Source: an uncultured Eubacteriales bacterium (lineage in GTDB: Bacteria > Bacillota > Clostridia > Christensenellales > Christensenellaceae). Taken from it: 5,463 nt of DNA. Shown here piece after piece: positions 5,436-5,463 of this stretch. Position 1 is the first letter of the stretch, and each line of letters opens with the position of its first letter. A program made the position numbers and the translations under genes. Below the pieces are notes generated by a model that was not told the origin of the DNA, made no database searches, and saw nothing but the letters and a program-made list of their open reading frames with translations. The stretch lies in the NCBI GenBank assembly GCA_902782475.1, contig CACZNR010000046.1, positions 1-5,463 of the forward strand, written 5' to 3'.

Positions 5436-5463
5436 AAAAGGAAGGAGAGATCCTTCCTTTTTG
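5436..5463 (+). terminator. Intrinsic terminator after the MATE gene (cut by window end)
   Basis: AAAAGGAAGGA (5436-5446) pairs perfectly over 11 bases with 5451-5461 around a GAGA loop of the GNRA type. The T-rich arm itself supplies the U-tract (5458-5462). The A-run on the left side would let it act on the opposite strand too. It begins directly after the TGA stop. Confidence 0.85.

Noticed and set aside
1..5463. Mobile elements, CRISPR arrays, tRNA/rRNA or phage genes
   Set aside because: No terminal inverted repeats with a transposase, no regularly spaced repeats and no RNA-gene signatures were seen. All sizeable coding regions are accounted for by household or accessory metabolic genes.

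Overview
The window reads as chromosomal DNA of an anaerobic, moderately AT-rich Firmicute. The best guess is a gut or rumen Lachnospiraceae species such as a Butyrivibrio relative. This rests on strong AGGAGG-type ribosome binding sites, heavy use of ATA (Ile) and AGG (Arg) codons, compact U-tailed hairpin terminators and a PerR/rubrerythrin oxidative-stress pair. The genus is an inference from style, not from a marker gene. All six genes lie on the + strand.

Left part (1-1375): the 3' end of an EamA/DMT-type membrane transporter gene runs in from outside. The promoter of the next gene overlaps its last codons. A short PerR-type Fur-family repressor (345-731) is followed 51 bases later by a classical rubrerythrin gene (783-1322) and a strong intrinsic terminator. 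The repressor keeps every peroxide-sensing and zinc ligand known from Bacillus subtilis PerR. The pair therefore looks like a peroxide-defence unit: the metal-bound repressor senses H2O2 and rubrerythrin reduces it.

Middle part (1376-3938): a 145-base leader with a conspicuous dyad symmetry precedes a two-gene unit. The first gene encodes a UMF1-family MFS transporter (1520-2830). The second, 25 bases downstream, encodes a cytoplasmic DUF2961/glycoside hydrolase family 172 protein (2856-3884), and a terminator follows. Family 172 enzymes act on furanosides (difructose dianhydride I, D-arabinofuranosides). The inferred role is uptake of a small furanoside followed by intracellular cleavage. 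This transporter-enzyme pair is the most interesting content of the window.

Right part (3939-5463): a single MATE-family multidrug/metabolite efflux gene (4061-5434, GTG start) lies between terminators. A near-perfect palindrome overlaps its -10 box, suggesting that an unlinked repressor controls it. The window ends inside the U-tract of its terminator.

No RNA genes, insertion sequences, CRISPR arrays or prophage genes were seen, and no intergenic gap exceeds 300 bases.
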